Source: Nitrospina sp. (lineage in GTDB: Bacteria; Nitrospinota; Nitrospinia; Nitrospinales; Nitrospinaceae). From it: a stretch of DNA of 41,069 nt. Location of the stretch: the NCBI GenBank assembly GCA_020430445.1, contig JAGQJZ010000016.1, forward strand, positions 1 through 41,069. The letters are read 5' to 3'. The first letter of the stretch is position 1. Each line of letters begins with the position of its first letter. Below the pieces are notes generated by a model. That model searched no databases, had not been told where the DNA came from, and saw only the letters and a program-made list of their open reading frames with translations. Shown piece by piece: positions 33,255 through 41,069 of this stretch. A program made the translations under genes and the position numbers.

Positions 33255-34967
33255 ATGAAAAAACGTTTCTTGACCGCACTGTTCCTGTCTACCGCAATGG
33301 TCGGGGGCATGGTCGCAAATGCGGCAGCGGCTGACATCACCTTTGGTGGTCAGTTGCGGCCTCGGTTTGAAGTCTTCGAACAGAATGACTTCAACGACAC
33401 CACGGATCCGACTTATCTGATCAGCACCCGGATTCGCTTGAACGTCAACGCAAAGATCAATGACAAGACCAGCGCCTTCATTCAGATGCAGGCGCGCGGC
33501 GTGTACGGTGCCGGGCCCGCTGGCGTGGCTTTCGGCGGCCTGCCGGGTCCGATTGTCGGCAGCAGGAACTCGGCTGTACCGAGTGACGCTGTCACCGATG
33601 TCGGTCTGCATCAGGCTTACTTCATCCTGAATGATTTCTTCGGCCTGCCGCTGGACATGAAATTCGGCCGCCAGGAAATCGTTCTCGATGGTCACCGCCT
33701 GTTCGGTAACACCGGCTGGACCCAGGGCGCGCAGTCTCACGACGCGATCCGCCTGGACCATCACCATGGCGAGCACACCCTGTCCTACATGTTCATCAAA
33801 GGCACGGAGCAAAACGCTTCCGCTCCGACCACGATCGGCGCTAATGCCGGTGGTGCAAACGTTGGCGGCGCAGTCCCCGGACCGGGCATCTTCGGTCTCG
33901 GCGGTTGTGGTACCGACATCGACGACAACTGCGACCGTAACGATCACGTTCTCTACGGCAACCTGAAGGGCATTCTCGGTGGCGCCCTGTCCCTGTACTT
34001 CGTTGCTACCGATGACAACACCTTCAATACCCCTCTGACCCTCACCGCTGGTGGCCTGACCCCTGGTTCGGCTACCCCGGGTACCGGCGTCGATGTTGAC
34101 AACAACATCTACACCATCGGTCTCCGTCAGGCAGGTCAGCTCTTCGGTATCGACTACCGCGTTGAAGGTTACTACCAGTTTGGTGAAGCAGAAGGTCTGG
34201 CTGCTGCTGGCGCCGGCGCTCTCGCGGGTCCCCTCGCTAGCGCTGTAGCCGCTGCTGCTCCTGGTAATGCTCTGGCCGCACAGGTCGGTGGCAACCTGGC
34301 TAACTACGGTTCCGGTGGCGGTTCCGGTGTTGATCGTGGCGCTTACATGTTCGGTGTTCGCGTCGGCAAAACCTTCAACAACGTTATGTGGAAGCCTTCT
34401 TTCACCCTGTGGTATGACCACCTGTCCGGTACCGATCTCGGTGATGTTGCCAGCAACGACTGGTCGACCTTCGACACCCTGTACGACACCGGTCATAAGT
34501 TCTACGGTTACATGGACCTCTACCTGAACCCGAATGGTGCTGACACCGCGTATCTCGGTCTGCAGGACCTGGCGGCTAAGATGTCCATCCAGCCGATGTC
34601 CAACCTCACTTTGAAGGCTGACATCCACGCTATGTGGACGGAAACCGACATCGAGGGTGAGTTGAATGACCTCGGTATCGCCAGCGCTACTTCCGCTTTC
34701 GCAGCACTGGGTGCAACCGGTGGTTTCGCCGCTGGCAACACCACCACCGTGGGCGATCTGGACAGCCATCTGGGTGAAGAGTTGGATATCACTGCGGTTT
34801 ACGCATACAACCCCAACACCACCATCTCGGTTGGTTACTCCCACTTCTGGGCAGACGACACGTTCCACTATGTCAACGCTCGGAACACCTCGGCAACTGT
34901 ACCGCCGAACTCGACCAACGACGACGATGCGAACTGGGCTTACATTCAGTTCGATGTTAAGTTCTGA
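33255..34967 (+). CDS. Outer-membrane porin (alginate-export-like beta-barrel)
   Basis: The 570-aa protein has a signal peptide (cleavage near AAA-AD at 26). Alternating amphipathic beta strands follow, ending in a terminal strand with a final phenylalanine (WAYIQFDVKF), the outer-membrane barrel signature. Early strands (ITFGGQLRPRFEVFEQ, TRIRLNVNAKI, QAYFILNDFFGLPLDMKFGRQEI) resemble alginate-export-type porins. A glycine/alanine-rich loop lies around residues 312-360. Codons favour T-ending Gly, Val and Ala triplets, unlike the neighbours, suggesting very high expression. A GGAGGAGG ribosome-binding site and strong terminator support this. Confidence 0.87.
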   Translation: MKKRFLTALFLSTAMVGGMVANAAAADITFGGQLRPRFEVFEQNDFNDTTDPTYLISTRIRLNVNAKINDKTSAFIQMQARGVYGAGPAGVAFGGLPGPIVGSRNSAVPSDAVTDVGLHQAYFILNDFFGLPLDMKFGRQEIVLDGHRLFGNTGWTQGAQSHDAIRLDHHHGEHTLSYMFIKGTEQNASAPTTIGANAGGANVGGAVPGPGIFGLGGCGTDIDDNCDRNDHVLYGNLKGILGGALSLYFVATDDNTFNTPLTLTAGGLTPGSATPGTGVDVDNNIYTIGLRQAGQLFGIDYRVEGYYQFGEAEGLAAAGAGALAGPLASAVAAAAPGNALAAQVGGNLANYGSGGGSGVDRGAYMFGVRVGKTFNNVMWKPSFTLWYDHLSGTDLGDVASNDWSTFDTLYDTGHKFYGYMDLYLNPNGADTAYLGLQDLAAKMSIQPMSNLTLKADIHAMWTETDIEGELNDLGIASATSAFAALGATGGFAAGNTTTVGDLDSHLGEELDITAVYAYNPNTTISVGYSHFWADDTFHYVNARNTSATVPPNSTNDDDANWAYIQFDVKF

Positions 34968-34986
34968 GTCAGCTTTACCTTCTCTA

Positions 34987-35020
34987 AACCCGGGCGGGTC
35001 TCCCGCCCGGGTTTTTTTTT
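34987..35020 (+). terminator. Strong intrinsic terminator of the porin gene
   Basis: A perfect 12-bp G+C-rich stem (34987-34998 with 35002-35013) and a 3-nt loop are followed by a nine-base T-run (35012-35020). It lies 20 bp after the porin stop codon. Confidence 0.95.
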
Positions 35021-35105
35021 GCCTTTTTTCTCCCGCCTTTTCCTTGTGAGGAATTGCATGACTTCATATAATGAAAACTAACATCACCTAAAACATGAGA
35101 GCCTT

Positions 35106-36161
35106 ATGGTTTCCTTAAAACATCTTGTGTCCGTTTTTTGTCTCGCCCTGGCCCCGGCCGTTTCCGCCATCGCCGAAACCGATTCCGAATCTGCATTTTC
35201 CATCAACGGCCATGCCCTGCCGCCGGTAGTGGCGAAAGTCAACGGCAACGAAATCCCCGCCCAGTATCTCGAAAACCAGATCGTGACCTACCGCCTGCAG
35301 CACAACCAACAGGGTCTTCCGGTCAATCCGGCTGAGGAAGAAGCCTTTGCCCGGGATGCGCTGGAGCGGCTGGTCGATCAGGAAGTCCTGTTCCAGAAAC
35401 AGAAGGAACTGGGCCTCCAGGTGGATCAGGAAAAAGTGAATCAGGAAATCGAGCGGATCGCCGGCGAGTTCCCGTCCAAGGAGCTGTTCCTCAACGCGCT
35501 CTCGGTGCAGCGGCTGTCCATGGACATGCTGCGAAACAGCCTGACCAAAAAGTTCATTGACGACGAGTTTCTGCGCAAGAAAGTCGCGCCCAACGTCAAG
35601 GTGTCGAAAGACGCCGTTAAAAAATTCTACGACGCGCACCCGGAGCAGTTCGAAAAGCCCGAACGATTCACCATCAAGCACATCTTCGTCGCGGCGCTGG
35701 AGCCCTCGCACGGGGACGGAGAGGATGTCGACCCCAGCATCCGCAAAAAGGCGGAACGGCTGCAGAAGATGATTCTTGAAGACGCCAAAGCCAAAATCGG
35801 CATGGTGCACGCCAAACTGGAGGAAGGCGCTTCCTTTGAGGAACTCGCCAAGAAGTATTCGGAGGACAGCAGTTCCAAGGACAAGGGCGGTCTTTTAGGC
35901 GACGTCCTCCCACGCACGGTGTTCCCCGAAATGGCGGCCTGGCTTCCCCGCTTGAAGCCGGGACAATACAGCGAACCGATCCAGACTCCTCTTGGCTTTC
36001 ATATCATGAAGCTGCAGGCTCATTTGCCTAAAGAAACTGTTCCTCTCAAACAGGTGGAAACGGACATCCTCAATCACCTCCTGAAACAGGAACTGGAAAA
36101 GGCACGCGCCGAACAGTTGTCGGACCTCAGGAAATCGGCTGAAATCCAGATGATGTTCTGA
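35106..36161 (+). CDS. Exported parvulin-type peptidyl-prolyl isomerase (SurA/PrsA-like)
   Basis: The 351-aa protein has a signal peptide (cleavage near SAIA-E). An N-terminal SurA-like helical chaperone region follows (~37-180, with VAKVNGNEIPAQYLENQI). The parvulin domain (~195-310) is recognisable by FTIKHIFVAA, EEGASFEELAKKYSEDSSSKDKGGLLGDV and TPLGFHIMKLQAH, and contains an insertion of about 25 residues after the first strand. It would assist folding of outer-membrane proteins in the periplasm, fitting its place next to the porin gene. A short AT-rich gap with no clear terminator separates it from the epimerase gene. Confidence 0.88.
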   Translation: MVSLKHLVSVFCLALAPAVSAIAETDSESAFSINGHALPPVVAKVNGNEIPAQYLENQIVTYRLQHNQQGLPVNPAEEEAFARDALERLVDQEVLFQKQKELGLQVDQEKVNQEIERIAGEFPSKELFLNALSVQRLSMDMLRNSLTKKFIDDEFLRKKVAPNVKVSKDAVKKFYDAHPEQFEKPERFTIKHIFVAALEPSHGDGEDVDPSIRKKAERLQKMILEDAKAKIGMVHAKLEEGASFEELAKKYSEDSSSKDKGGLLGDVLPRTVFPEMAAWLPRLKPGQYSEPIQTPLGFHIMKLQAHLPKETVPLKQVETDILNHLLKQELEKARAEQLSDLRKSAEIQMMF

Positions 36162-36207
36162 CCCGGAACCGTTTTCGTTTTCGCATCACCCTCAACCCTT
36201 CTGCAAC

Positions 36208-37200
36208 ATGACCACACTGGTAACAGGCGCTACGGGATTTTTAGGCTCGGCCATCGCGCGCGAACTGCTGCGCGACGGGCGACGGGTGCGCGTGCTGCTC
36301 AGGCCCGAGGCGGACCGCCGCAATCTGGAAGGACTCGACGTGGAACTGGCCTTCGGCGATCTGCGCGACCGGGAATCACTCGCCCGCGCCCTCGACGGCT
36401 GCCCGTCACTCTACCACGCCGCCGCCTATTACAGCCTGTGGAGCCGCGACCGCAAAACGATGTACGACATCAACGTCGAAGGGACCCGCAACATCCTGCA
36501 GGCGGCGCAGGACGCCGGAACGCCCGGCATTGTCTACACCAGCACGGTGGGCTGCATCGGCCTGCTGCCGGACGGGACGCCGGCGGATGAGACCACCCCG
36601 TTCGATACCGCGCTCCTGTGCAACGATTACAAACGGTCCAAGTTCCAGGCCGAACAGGTGGCGCTGGAGTTTGCACGCGCTGGGCTGCCGGTGAAAATCG
36701 TCAACCCCAGCGCCCCGGTAGGCCCGAACGACATCAAGCCGACGCCCACGGGACAGATCGTGCTCGACTTCCTTCTGGGCAAGATGCCAGCCTACATCGA
36801 CACCGGCCTGAACCTGATCGACGTACGCGACTGCGCCCGCGGTCACCTCCTGGCGGAGGCCAAGGGAATCCCGGGAGAGCGCTACATCCTGGGCAACCGC
36901 AACATGTCGCTCAAGGAGATCCTGGACACCCTGGCGGCCATCACCGGGCTCAAGGCTCCCGGCATCCGCATGCCCTACGCCGTGGCCTACGCGGCGGGCT
37001 GGGTGTGCGAGGCGATCTCCGACTGGATCACGCGCAAGCCGCCGGCGATTCCCCTGGGCGGAGTCCGCATGGCGGCGCATCATATGTATTTCACCCCCGC
37101 CAAAGCGGTCGAGCACCTGGGACTTCCCCAAAACCGGGTGGAACAGGCGCTCGAAGACGCCGTCCGCTGGACCCGGGACCACCTCATTTCCAAAAACTGA
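36208..37200 (+). CDS. hpnA: HpnA-like NAD-dependent sugar epimerase (hopanoid-associated)
   Basis: The 330-aa protein is an extended short-chain dehydrogenase. It has a Rossmann motif GATGFLG (7-13), YHAAAYYSLW, the S-T active-site strand YTSTVGCIGL, the catalytic YKRSK (Tyr-x3-Lys) and a PSAPVGPNDIKPTPTG segment. These match the hopanoid-associated epimerase HpnA, which acts on the sugar moiety of hopanoid precursors in proposed pathways. No squalene-hopene cyclase is nearby, so the role is inferred from the family. It is followed at 11 bp by the CruF-like membrane protein, probably the same transcript. Confidence 0.83.
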   Translation: MTTLVTGATGFLGSAIARELLRDGRRVRVLLRPEADRRNLEGLDVELAFGDLRDRESLARALDGCPSLYHAAAYYSLWSRDRKTMYDINVEGTRNILQAAQDAGTPGIVYTSTVGCIGLLPDGTPADETTPFDTALLCNDYKRSKFQAEQVALEFARAGLPVKIVNPSAPVGPNDIKPTPTGQIVLDFLLGKMPAYIDTGLNLIDVRDCARGHLLAEAKGIPGERYILGNRNMSLKEILDTLAAITGLKAPGIRMPYAVAYAAGWVCEAISDWITRKPPAIPLGGVRMAAHHMYFTPAKAVEHLGLPQNRVEQALEDAVRWTRDHLISKN

Positions 37201-37211
37201 ACCATCCGGGT

Positions 37212-38021
37212 ATGGAATTTTTCTCCCTTCTGGCCGGTACCGTCGTTTTAAGGCCGTATGTCTTCGTCTTCCTCGCCTGCTACCTGACGCTGGCGATCTG
37301 GCATCTAGGTCTCCGGCGGACTCTAATCTTCACCGTCATGGCCTACGGCATCGCCTTCCTCTCCGAATACTCTTCCACGCGCAACGGCTTCCCCTACGGT
37401 TTCTATTCCTACATCGACACCACGCGTGATCAGGAGCTGTGGATTTCCAACGTGCCGTTCATGGACTCGCTCTCGTACACGTTTCTGACTTACATCAGTT
37501 ACACGATGAGCCTTCTGATCCTTTCACCGCTGCGGAAGTCGGGCCTGGACGTGCGGTGGGGCGACACCACGCACTCCCGCCACGCCGGTAAAACCGTGGT
37601 CCTCGGCGCCGTTTTTTTCATGCTGATGGATGTGGTGATCGATCCCGTCGCGTTTCGCGGCGACCGCTGGTTCCTGGGAAAAATCTACACCTACAAGGAA
37701 GCGGGGGAATATTTCAACATCCCCCTGACCAACTTCGGCGGCTGGCTGCTGGTCGGGCTGGCGGTGTTGTTCGTGTTCACGCGGATCGACCGGGCTCTGG
37801 GTCCGCTGGACGAAAAGCGGGACCGGGGGCGGCGTGAGGTGCCGGGGCAGGCCTTGCTCGGCCCGGGAGTGTATTTCGGCGTGCTCGCCTTCAATCTTGC
37901 GGTGACGTTTTATATCGGAGAGTTCGTTCTCGGCTTGTGCGGGCTGGCGCTCACAGGGGTTTTGGCGGGGCTGGTGCTGTACAAGATCAAGCATCCATCG
38001 GCGTTCACCCGTCAGCGGTAA
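37212..38021 (+). CDS. CruF-like carotenoid biosynthesis membrane protein
   Basis: Starting at the ATG at 37212, 11 bp after hpnA, the 269-aa protein has about seven membrane helices. It carries the DUF422/CruF family motifs: [37 protein letters not shown], and a [16 protein letters not shown] segment. Known relatives hydrate bisanhydrobacterioruberin or lycopene-type ends in carotenoid synthesis at the membrane; the exact substrate here is unknown. Its last 10 bases overlap the convergent yajQ gene. A long upstream in-frame extension overlaps hpnA and is not credible. Confidence 0.8.
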   Translation: MEFFSLLAGTVVLRPYVFVFLACYLTLAIWHLGLRRTLIFTVMAYGIAFLSEYSSTRNGFPYGFYSYIDTTRDQELWISNVPFMDSLSYTFLTYISYTMSLLILSPLRKSGLDVRWGDTTHSRHAGKTVVLGAVFFMLMDVVIDPVAFRGDRWFLGKIYTYKEAGEYFNIPLTNFGGWLLVGLAVLFVFTRIDRALGPLDEKRDRGRREVPGQALLGPGVYFGVLAFNLAVTFYIGEFVLGLCGLALTGVLAGLVLYKIKHPSAFTRQR

Positions 38022-38509
38022 TTGCCGAAGGAGATGGCGCAGCCGAAGTCCTGCGCCTTGAGTTCGGCGATGACCTCCTGCAGGTCGTCCTTGTTCTTTC
38101 CGGTCACCCGCACCTGGTCGTCCATCACCTGGGCCTGCACCTTGACCTTGAGCCCCTTGATGAACTTGACGATCTCCTTGCCCTTTTCCTGCGGGATGCC
38201 GTCCTGGATCGCCACCACCTGGCGCACCGTGCCGCTCGCGGCGGGCTCGACCTTGCCGTAGTCCAGAGCCTTGAGGGAGACCCCCCGCTTGGTCAGCTTG
38301 CCCTGCAGGATGTCGACCACGGACTTGAGCTTGAAATCATCGTCCGAGACGAGGACCAGTTGCGGTCCCTTTTCCTCCAGCTCGATTTCGCTTTTACTGC
38401 CTTTGAAGTCGAAACGCTGCCGGATTTCCATTTCCGACTGGTTGACCGCGTTGCGGATTTCGTTGATGTCTACCGGCGATACAATGTCGAACGAACAGCT
38501 TTTAGCCAT
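38012..38509 (-). CDS. yajQ: YajQ-family nucleotide-binding protein
   Basis: The 165-aa protein matches YajQ across its length: [38 protein letters not shown] at the start, then two ferredoxin-like halves ending in [19 protein letters not shown]. YajQ proteins bind nucleotides (RNA, and cyclic-di-GMP in some bacteria) and can act with transcription factors. A single copy of normal length is seen. It converges with the CruF-like gene, overlapping it by 10 bp, and lies upstream of the two small membrane-protein genes on the opposite strand direction shared with them. Confidence 0.93.
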   Translation of the reverse strand: MAKSCSFDIVSPVDINEIRNAVNQSEMEIRQRFDFKGSKSEIELEEKGPQLVLVSDDDFKLKSVVDILQGKLTKRGVSLKALDYGKVEPAASGTVRQVVAIQDGIPQEKGKEIVKFIKGLKVKVQAQVMDDQVRVTGKNKDDLQEVIAELKAQDFGCAISFGNYR

Positions 38510-38556
38510 GGGGAAACCAGAAAGTTAAAGGTTTTACAAGAAGGGGAACCCCCCGG

Positions 38557-38787
38557 TCAGCGCATCCGGGTGGCCATGATGACGCCAAAGAAAAACACCC
38601 CGCCGATGATCAGGATGATCGCGTTGTCGATCAGGATCGCCTGCCAGTTGGATTGCTGCGAAGACAGCCACGGGACCATGATGAACAACCCCGCGACAAA
38701 CAGAAAAATAAAAAAACCGCCAAACAGGAAAAGGATCAGTTTGGTATTGATCGGGTTTTTATCATCATCGTCATTCCAGGATTCCAT
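38557..38787 (-). CDS. Small two-helix membrane protein, copy B
   Basis: I choose the ATG at 38787 (MESWND), five codons below another possible start. The 76-aa product has an acidic cytoplasmic-like N-terminus (DDDDK). Two hydrophobic helices follow, KLILFLFGGFFIFLFVAGLF and LIDNAIILIIGGVFFFGVIM, and the end is TRMR. It resembles the neighbour at 38806-39042 in helix layout and in an NTK-x8-GG-x5-F-A-LF-VP motif, so the two are paralogues. I do not know the family. Confidence 0.6.
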   Translation of the reverse strand: MESWNDDDDKNPINTKLILFLFGGFFIFLFVAGLFIMVPWLSSQQSNWQAILIDNAIILIIGGVFFFGVIMATRMR

Positions 38788-38805
38788 CGTAATTCCAGAC
38801 AAGGC

Positions 38806-39042
38806 TCAGTGCATTTTGGTATTCTGGTAGAATCCGAAAACAAACATGACCAGAGTGAGGAGAATGACGATGTCTTCAACAATGCTGTCTTTCCAGGAAC
38901 CCTCCCCGCCCTGGAAAATCGAAGGCACCGCCACAAACAGAACCGCCACGAAACCCACCACCAGCATCCCCCCAATGGCGATCATCAGGACTTTGGTGTT
39001 CATCGGTTCTTCTTTTTTATCCTTGCCGTCCTCTTCACTCAT
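38806..39042 (-). CDS. Small two-helix membrane protein, copy A
   Basis: The 78-aa product has a charged N-terminus (MSEEDGKDKKEEP) then two hydrophobic helices, VLMIAIGGMLVVGFVAVLFVAV and IVEDIVILLTLVMFVFGFY, ending NTKMH. It shares the NTK...GG...F-A-LF-VP pattern and helix spacing with copy B downstream; about 20 bp separate them. Because the two lie in tandem on one strand and are similar, they may form a hetero-oligomer. It diverges from the LOG-family gene at 39097. No function is recognised. Confidence 0.6.
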   Translation of the reverse strand: MSEEDGKDKKEEPMNTKVLMIAIGGMLVVGFVAVLFVAVPSIFQGGEGSWKDSIVEDIVILLTLVMFVFGFYQNTKMH

Positions 39043-39096
39043 GAGTTACAACACCTTGTCCTTTTGATTTAATAAATTCCACCAAGGTCTTCCACA

Positions 39097-40143
39097 ATGT
39101 CCCGTCATTATATCGTAGGTGATCCCAAAGCGGACGAATTGATTGACGCTCTGGTCGAATTTTGCGGCCCGGAACCCCGAAATCGGGAATTGATCCGCGA
39201 AATCCTCACGACTTCCGTGAAAATCGGCCGTGAAATCTCGAACCGCGGCGAGTTGAAACTCATCAATTCCTCCCTCAAGGAAATGCGTTACGCACTGAAA
39301 CTGTTTTGCCCGTTCGAGGGAACCCGCCGCGCGGTGATCTTCGGCTCGGCGCGCACGCCCGAGACCGATCCCCACCTACCAGGCCTGCCTGACGTTCGGC
39401 AAGATCATGGCCGAGAGCGGCTGATGGTCATCACCGGCGCCGGCGACGGCATTATGGCCGCCGCGCACGAAGGCGCCGGCTATGAAAACAGCTTGGGCTT
39501 TAACATCACCCTGCCGTTTGAACAGCACGCCAACAAAACCGTGCACGGCACCAGTCATGTACTGCCGTTTCACTTTTTCTTTTTACGCAAACTGTTCTTC
39601 GTCAAAGAGGCCGACGGCCTAGTGCTGTGCCCCGGTGGCTTTGGCACGCTGGATGAAGCACTGGAAGTCATGACCCTGATCCAAACCGGCAAAAGCCCGC
39701 TGGTGCCGGTGGTTTTGCTGGATGCACCCGAGGGACGGTATTGGCTCGATGCGCTGGCCTTTATGCAAACTCAACTACGTGACAACGGCTACATCAGCGC
39801 CAGCGACTTAAAGCTGATCCGCATTGCCACCACGCCGCAGCAAGCCGCCGAGGAAATTACCGGCTTCTACCGTAACTTCCACTCCTCGCGCTGGTTGAAA
39901 GACACCTTTGTGATCCGCATGAATCACGCACTCAATGAGCAAGCCATAGCCGAGTTAAAGCATGAGTTTGCTGATCTGTGTAACAGCCACGGTTTCACTC
40001 AGCAGCCTTACTCCAGCAGCGAAGCGGATGAACCGGAGTTTTCCGACATGATCCGTCTGGCCTTCCATTTCAATGGCCGCGACCATGGTCGCCTGCGTGA
40101 GCTGGTGGACTTTATCAATCAGCCGCAGCACTGGAAGCAGTAG
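39097..40143 (+). CDS. LOG-family protein, apparent chimera with internal frame errors
   Basis: The 348-aa frame encodes a LOG-type (lysine decarboxylase-like) nucleoside-5'-monophosphate phosphoribohydrolase, with VITGAGDGIMAAAHEGA and the signature PGGFGTLDEALE. Residues ~92-109 (DPHLPGLPDVRQDHGRERL) are out of frame. Removing one C from CCCC at 39370-39373 and adding one G near 39423 would restore DPTYQACLTFGKIMAESG and then WMVITGAGDG. The DNA before ~39370 resembles the left part of the window and after ~39450 has a gammaproteobacterial style. It is best read as two orthologues joined at a conserved stretch. Confidence 0.75.
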   Translation: MSRHYIVGDPKADELIDALVEFCGPEPRNRELIREILTTSVKIGREISNRGELKLINSSLKEMRYALKLFCPFEGTRRAVIFGSARTPETDPHLPGLPDVRQDHGRERLMVITGAGDGIMAAAHEGAGYENSLGFNITLPFEQHANKTVHGTSHVLPFHFFFLRKLFFVKEADGLVLCPGGFGTLDEALEVMTLIQTGKSPLVPVVLLDAPEGRYWLDALAFMQTQLRDNGYISASDLKLIRIATTPQQAAEEITGFYRNFHSSRWLKDTFVIRMNHALNEQAIAELKHEFADLCNSHGFTQQPYSSSEADEPEFSDMIRLAFHFNGRDHGRLRELVDFINQPQHWKQ

Positions 40144-40465
40144 GCCTGACGGCCCAGCTGAGCAAAAATAACCGGCATAAAAAAAGGAGGCTCATGAGCC
40201 TCCTTTTTTAGTTGTCCTGTCCAGCGCGGGTAGCGCAGTGCTGATGTCGTTGCCTTGTGGGTAACGGCAGGCCGGATACTGCGAACGCCGGTAAGCGTAG
40301 CAGCTGGCAGTGCGCTGGTTGGCGACTGCGCTGAAGGACATGTGTCCCGGCCCTCAAGCTTGATAAGAATTCTAGAGCGCCACGCACGCAATTGCTGATC
40401 GAATATGGCACTATAAGGCCATAAATGAGCAATTAAATTCTCTCCTTAAGCAGAAGCAAGCAATC
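40144..40465. other. Intergenic region with terminator and inverted repeat
   Basis: Besides the terminator at 40181-40208, this 322-bp gap has a 7-bp inverted repeat AATTGCT (40390-40396)/AGCAATT (40428-40434) in AT-rich DNA about 35-75 bp before the Lrp-type gene, a possible autoregulatory site. A 49-codon minus-strand frame (40192-40341) ends inside the terminator and was not called. Confidence 0.45.
40181..40208 (+). terminator. Intrinsic terminator after the LOG-family gene
   Basis: A near-perfect palindrome pairs AAAAAGGAGGCTCA (40181-40194) with TGAGCCTCCTTTTT (40195-40208). The stem GGAGGCTC and following T-run make a good, bidirectional terminator. Confidence 0.9.
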
Positions 40466-40966
40466 ATGCACAACACCCAAGTGAATTCCCTGCAACTGGA
40501 TCGCTACGACCTGCAGATTTTGCGCGAATTACAGCGCGATGCAGGCCTGAGCAACCAAGATTTGGCCGAACGCATCGGCCTGTCGGCCTCGCCCTGCTTG
40601 CGCCGTGTGCGCCAATTGGAAGAGCAAGGCTTAATTCGCCGCCGCGTGGCGATTTTGGATCAGCGCAAACTGGGCCTGACCTTAAGCGCCTACGTGATGG
40701 TCAGCATGGATAAGCACACCCCCGACCGTTTCAGCCACTTTGAAGACGCGCTGGCTAAATGCCCCGAGGTGCTGGAGTGCTGCCTGATCACCGGTATGGA
40801 GGCCGACTACCTGATCAAAGTGGTCGCCACCGATATGGATCACTACCAGCAATTCTTGCTCGGCACGCTAACCCGCATTGAGGGCGTTTCCAGTGTGCGT
40901 TCGAGCTTTATCTTGCGTCCGGTACTGGAGTCTACGCAGTTACCGTTGGAGCACTTACGCCGCTAG
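40466..40966 (+). CDS. Lrp/AsnC-family transcriptional regulator
   Basis: The 166-aa protein has an N-terminal winged helix-turn-helix (DRYDLQILRELQRDAGLSNQDLAERIGLSASPCLRRVRQLEEQGLIRR) and a C-terminal RAM domain that binds amino acids and drives oligomerisation (EVLECCLITGMEADYLIKVVATDMDHYQQFLL). It probably regulates amino-acid metabolism, but target genes cannot be told. Its sequence is typical of Gammaproteobacteria and its G+C and codons differ from the genes before 39.4 kb, supporting a separate origin for this end of the window. Confidence 0.92.
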   Translation: MHNTQVNSLQLDRYDLQILRELQRDAGLSNQDLAERIGLSASPCLRRVRQLEEQGLIRRRVAILDQRKLGLTLSAYVMVSMDKHTPDRFSHFEDALAKCPEVLECCLITGMEADYLIKVVATDMDHYQQFLLGTLTRIEGVSSVRSSFILRPVLESTQLPLEHLRR

Positions 40967-40975
40967 AAATGCCGG

Positions 40976-40981
40976 TATAAT
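40976..40981 (+). promoter_or_regulatory. -10-like TATAAT before the last partial gene
   Basis: A perfect TATAAT lies 41 bp before the ATG at 41022. No good -35 is seen at the usual spacing; TTACGC is 15 bp upstream. Confidence 0.4.
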
Positions 40982-41021
40982 CGCGCCCGGTTGAGTGCCG
41001 ACGGTTCTGCAAGACGAGGTA

Positions 41022-41069
41022 ATGCACGTGGAAAATTACGAAGCCATCGAACAGTGGCTGATGGTCGCG
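41022..41069 (+). CDS. Partial gene at the right edge
   Basis: An ATG behind GACGAGG (about 6-7 nt upstream) opens a frame that runs off the window after 16 codons (MHVENYEAIEQWLMVA). This is too short to identify. A TATAAT lies upstream. Confidence 0.5.
   Translation, partial: MHVENYEAIEQWLMVA

Noticed and set aside
33234..34868. Long antisense open frame across the porin gene
   Set aside because: It mirrors the biased codons of the porin; the plus strand has the signal peptide, barrel pattern, ribosome-binding site and terminator.
36618..37211. Long N-terminal extension of the CruF-like frame
   Set aside because: It lies over hpnA in another frame and has the composition of a shadow frame; the ATG at 37212 starts a good membrane protein.
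40192..40341. 49-codon minus-strand frame before the Lrp gene
   Set aside because: Its stop lies in the terminator stem and no ribosome-binding site or family is seen.

Overview
The first ~39.4 kb looks like one stretch of chromosome from a Gram-negative nitrite-metabolising bacterium, most like the Nitrospinota (Nitrospina-type nitrite oxidisers). That is an inference from gene content: two class II copper nitrite reductases, a di-haem cytochrome c fused to an ethylbenzene-dehydrogenase-type haem-b domain (the nitrite oxidoreductase gamma-subunit architecture), several beta-propeller (NHL) proteins, molybdenum-cofactor genes, HpnA- and CruF-type genes, and a large porin. There are no rRNA or tRNA genes, insertion sequences or CRISPR arrays. 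The last ~1.6 kb (about 39.4 kb to the end) has a gammaproteobacterial look, and the join falls inside a LOG-family gene carrying two compensating frame errors. I read this as a probable assembly chimera.

Layout. 0-5.5 kb (minus strand): a secreted protein, a probable four-gene operon (NHL propeller, DUF1566 protein, TPR protein, leucine-rich-repeat protein), an unknown acidic/helical protein and a candidate NlpC/CHAP-like Cys/His protein. 5.6-11.2 kb: a B12-binding radical SAM enzyme behind a near-consensus promoter, an exported protein, a TPR protein and a MidA-like methyltransferase. 11.2-15 kb (minus): a three-gene exported set made of a small periplasmic protein, the di-haem EB_dh cytochrome and a VLGQ-repeat propeller. 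15-19.5 kb (minus): a STAS protein tightly coupled to glycogen phosphorylase, an orphan PhnC/PhnD pair, and a small cytochrome c with a perfect -35/-10 promoter. 19.9-24.4 kb: a DJ-1-like protein lacking the usual cysteine, a DUF4325-like protein, a cytoplasmic/periplasmic cyclophilin pair and a TgpA-like transglutaminase.

24.5-28.4 kb is the most coherent regulatory island. A sigma-54 activator with a cysteine-rich PAS domain faces two tandem nirK genes. Each nirK has a -24/-12-like element about 45 nt before its start codon, and TGTTGCA/TGCAACA-type sites occur upstream of both and just upstream of the activator gene. 28.6-31.2 kb holds a MobB-MobA fusion and moeA; moeA is preceded by a highly structured leader that may be a molybdenum-cofactor-type riboswitch.

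31.2-39 kb: an FG-GAP protein, a highly expressed-looking porin with a strong terminator, a parvulin-type chaperone, an HpnA-like epimerase, a CruF-like carotenoid protein, YajQ and two related small two-helix membrane proteins. 39.1 kb to the end: the LOG-family gene spanning the suspected join, an intrinsic terminator, an Lrp/AsnC regulator and the first 16 codons of another gene.
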